Shown: piece after piece, positions 20,005 to 20,161 of the stretch
Layout of the letters: each line of letters begins with the position of its first letter
Position numbering within the stretch: position 1 is the stretch's first letter
Virus record (IMG/VR): IMGVR_UViG_3300009183_000452
Span: 1-20,161 of that record
Direction: 5' to 3' (one strand)
Source of the DNA: a virus
Length of the DNA: 20,161 nt
Notes under the pieces: model-generated
What the model saw: only the letters and a program-made list of their open reading frames with translations
What the model was told of the DNA's origin: nothing
The model's database searches: none
Made by a program: the position numbers and the translations under genes

Positions 20005-20022
20005 ACAATGGCAGGGATTGTT

Positions 20023-20053
20023 GGATAAGTGGGGGTCGTAGACCCACTTATCC
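20023..20053. repeat. Strong hairpin, 13-bp stem
   Basis: GGATAAGT (20023-20030) and GGGTC (20033-20037) pair with GACCC (20041-20045) and ACTTATCC (20046-20053). The loop is GTA, with a two-G bulge. The right arm contains most of the DnaA box. Confidence 0.9.
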
Positions 20054-20056
20054 ACA
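20048..20056 (+). promoter_or_regulatory. DnaA box TTATCCACA
   Basis: A perfect match to the consensus TTATNCACA. A weaker 7/9 match (TTATCCAAC) lies on the other strand at 20020-20028, in the opposite arm of the hairpin. One 9-mer alone is weak evidence. The surrounding iterons make it meaningful. Confidence 0.6.
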
Positions 20057-20084
20057 GACCAGTCTCGGCTTGGAAGGTACTTCA

Positions 20085-20137
20085 GTTTCTAATGCGGAAA
20101 GGCGGAAAATTCCTTAAGGGCTTTCCGTATTAGAAAC
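20085..20137. repeat. 17-bp inverted repeat built from iterons
   Basis: GTTTCTAATGCGGAAAG (20085-20101) and CTTTCCGTATTAGAAAC (20121-20137) are inverted copies with one mismatch (a G-U wobble in RNA) around a 19-base loop. The left arm begins a second copy of the 20-bp unit TCTAATGCGGAAAGGCGGAA, also found at 19952-19971. Confidence 0.9.
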
Positions 20138-20161
20138 GAGCATTTGATGGTCCAACACAAA

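Larger units (their letters stand above)
19948..20161. other. Candidate replication origin region
   Basis: This 214-bp stretch after the primase-helicase gene has no convincing ORF and is dense in structure: CTAATRCGGAA repeats in both orientations, two long hairpins and a perfect DnaA box. The combination next to a replication gene is typical of origins. Alternatives are a transcriptional control region for the next gene or a packaging/regulatory RNA site. Confidence 0.6.

Noticed and set aside
20147-20161. ATG followed by four codons at the right edge
   Set aside because: It may be the start of the next gene, but only five codons are visible and the SD is weak, so it cannot be supported.
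1-20161. tRNA genes, insertion sequences or attachment sites
   Set aside because: I saw no cloverleaf with a T-loop GTTCRANTC pattern, no transposase or integrase motif, and no repeat resembling att sites, though I cannot run a covariance search.

Overview
This window is part of a tailed bacteriophage genome, most likely a podovirus-like phage of a Gram-negative host. The phage call rests on a GH19 endolysin, a nested Rz/Rz1 spanin pair, a P22 gp10-like tail/DNA-stabilisation protein, four consecutive large Ala/Gly-rich virion (ejection-type) proteins, and a replication module with an SNF2-type helicase, a Fe-S PD-(D/E)XK nuclease, a DUF2815-type ssDNA-binding protein and a primase-helicase. 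Spanins imply an outer membrane. No integrase, portal, capsid or terminase gene lies in the window. An aquatic proteobacterial host would fit the style of the genes, but that is inference.

Layout. (1) 1-3197, rightward: the end of a tail-assembly-chaperone-like gene, then a very compressed run of small genes. Most have a membrane segment or lipoprotein signal, and many overlap by ATGA, GTGA or TAATG. The run ends in Rz, an Rz1 nested inside it, and a GH19 endolysin. (2) 3205-12832, rightward: a jelly-roll-like virion protein, a P22 gp10-like protein, a GNAT-like small virion protein, and four large proteins probably carried inside the virion. One of these is a 945-aa protein with four copies of a ~65-residue module joined by TolA-like Ala/Lys/Asp helices and a collagen-like Gly-Val-Thr tract. 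(3) 12833-14491, leftward: an early-type operon with a 30-aa membrane peptide, an acidic 91-aa protein, a C5-cytosine DNA methyltransferase interrupted at a run of ten G, a 59-aa protein and a winged-helix protein. It converges on the late operon at a hairpin terminator. (4) 14492-14605: an AT-rich control region with several palindromes, one of them a perfect 17-bp palindrome. (5) 14606-14806, rightward: a small Cro/XRE-type repressor that may be leaderless. (6) 14786-15352, leftward: the ssDNA-binding protein. (7) 15464-19947, rightward: helicase, nuclease and primase-helicase behind a good sigma70-type promoter. (8) 19948-20161: non-coding DNA with CTAATRCGGAA iterons in both orientations, two long inverted repeats and a perfect DnaA box, the best candidate replication origin in the window.

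How it works together: the control region probably splits early transcription leftward (methyltransferase operon) and rightward (repressor). The replication genes are driven from the SSB/helicase divergent region and feed the adjacent origin candidate. The large rightward block makes lysis and virion proteins late.

Most notable: the poly-G run in the methyltransferase is one base off the in-frame length, and both reading frames after it stay open and look like protein. It could switch the enzyme between two C-termini or be a phase-variable on/off switch. A sequencing error in the homopolymer is the main alternative. The origin-like region and the four-fold repeated virion protein are the next best leads.
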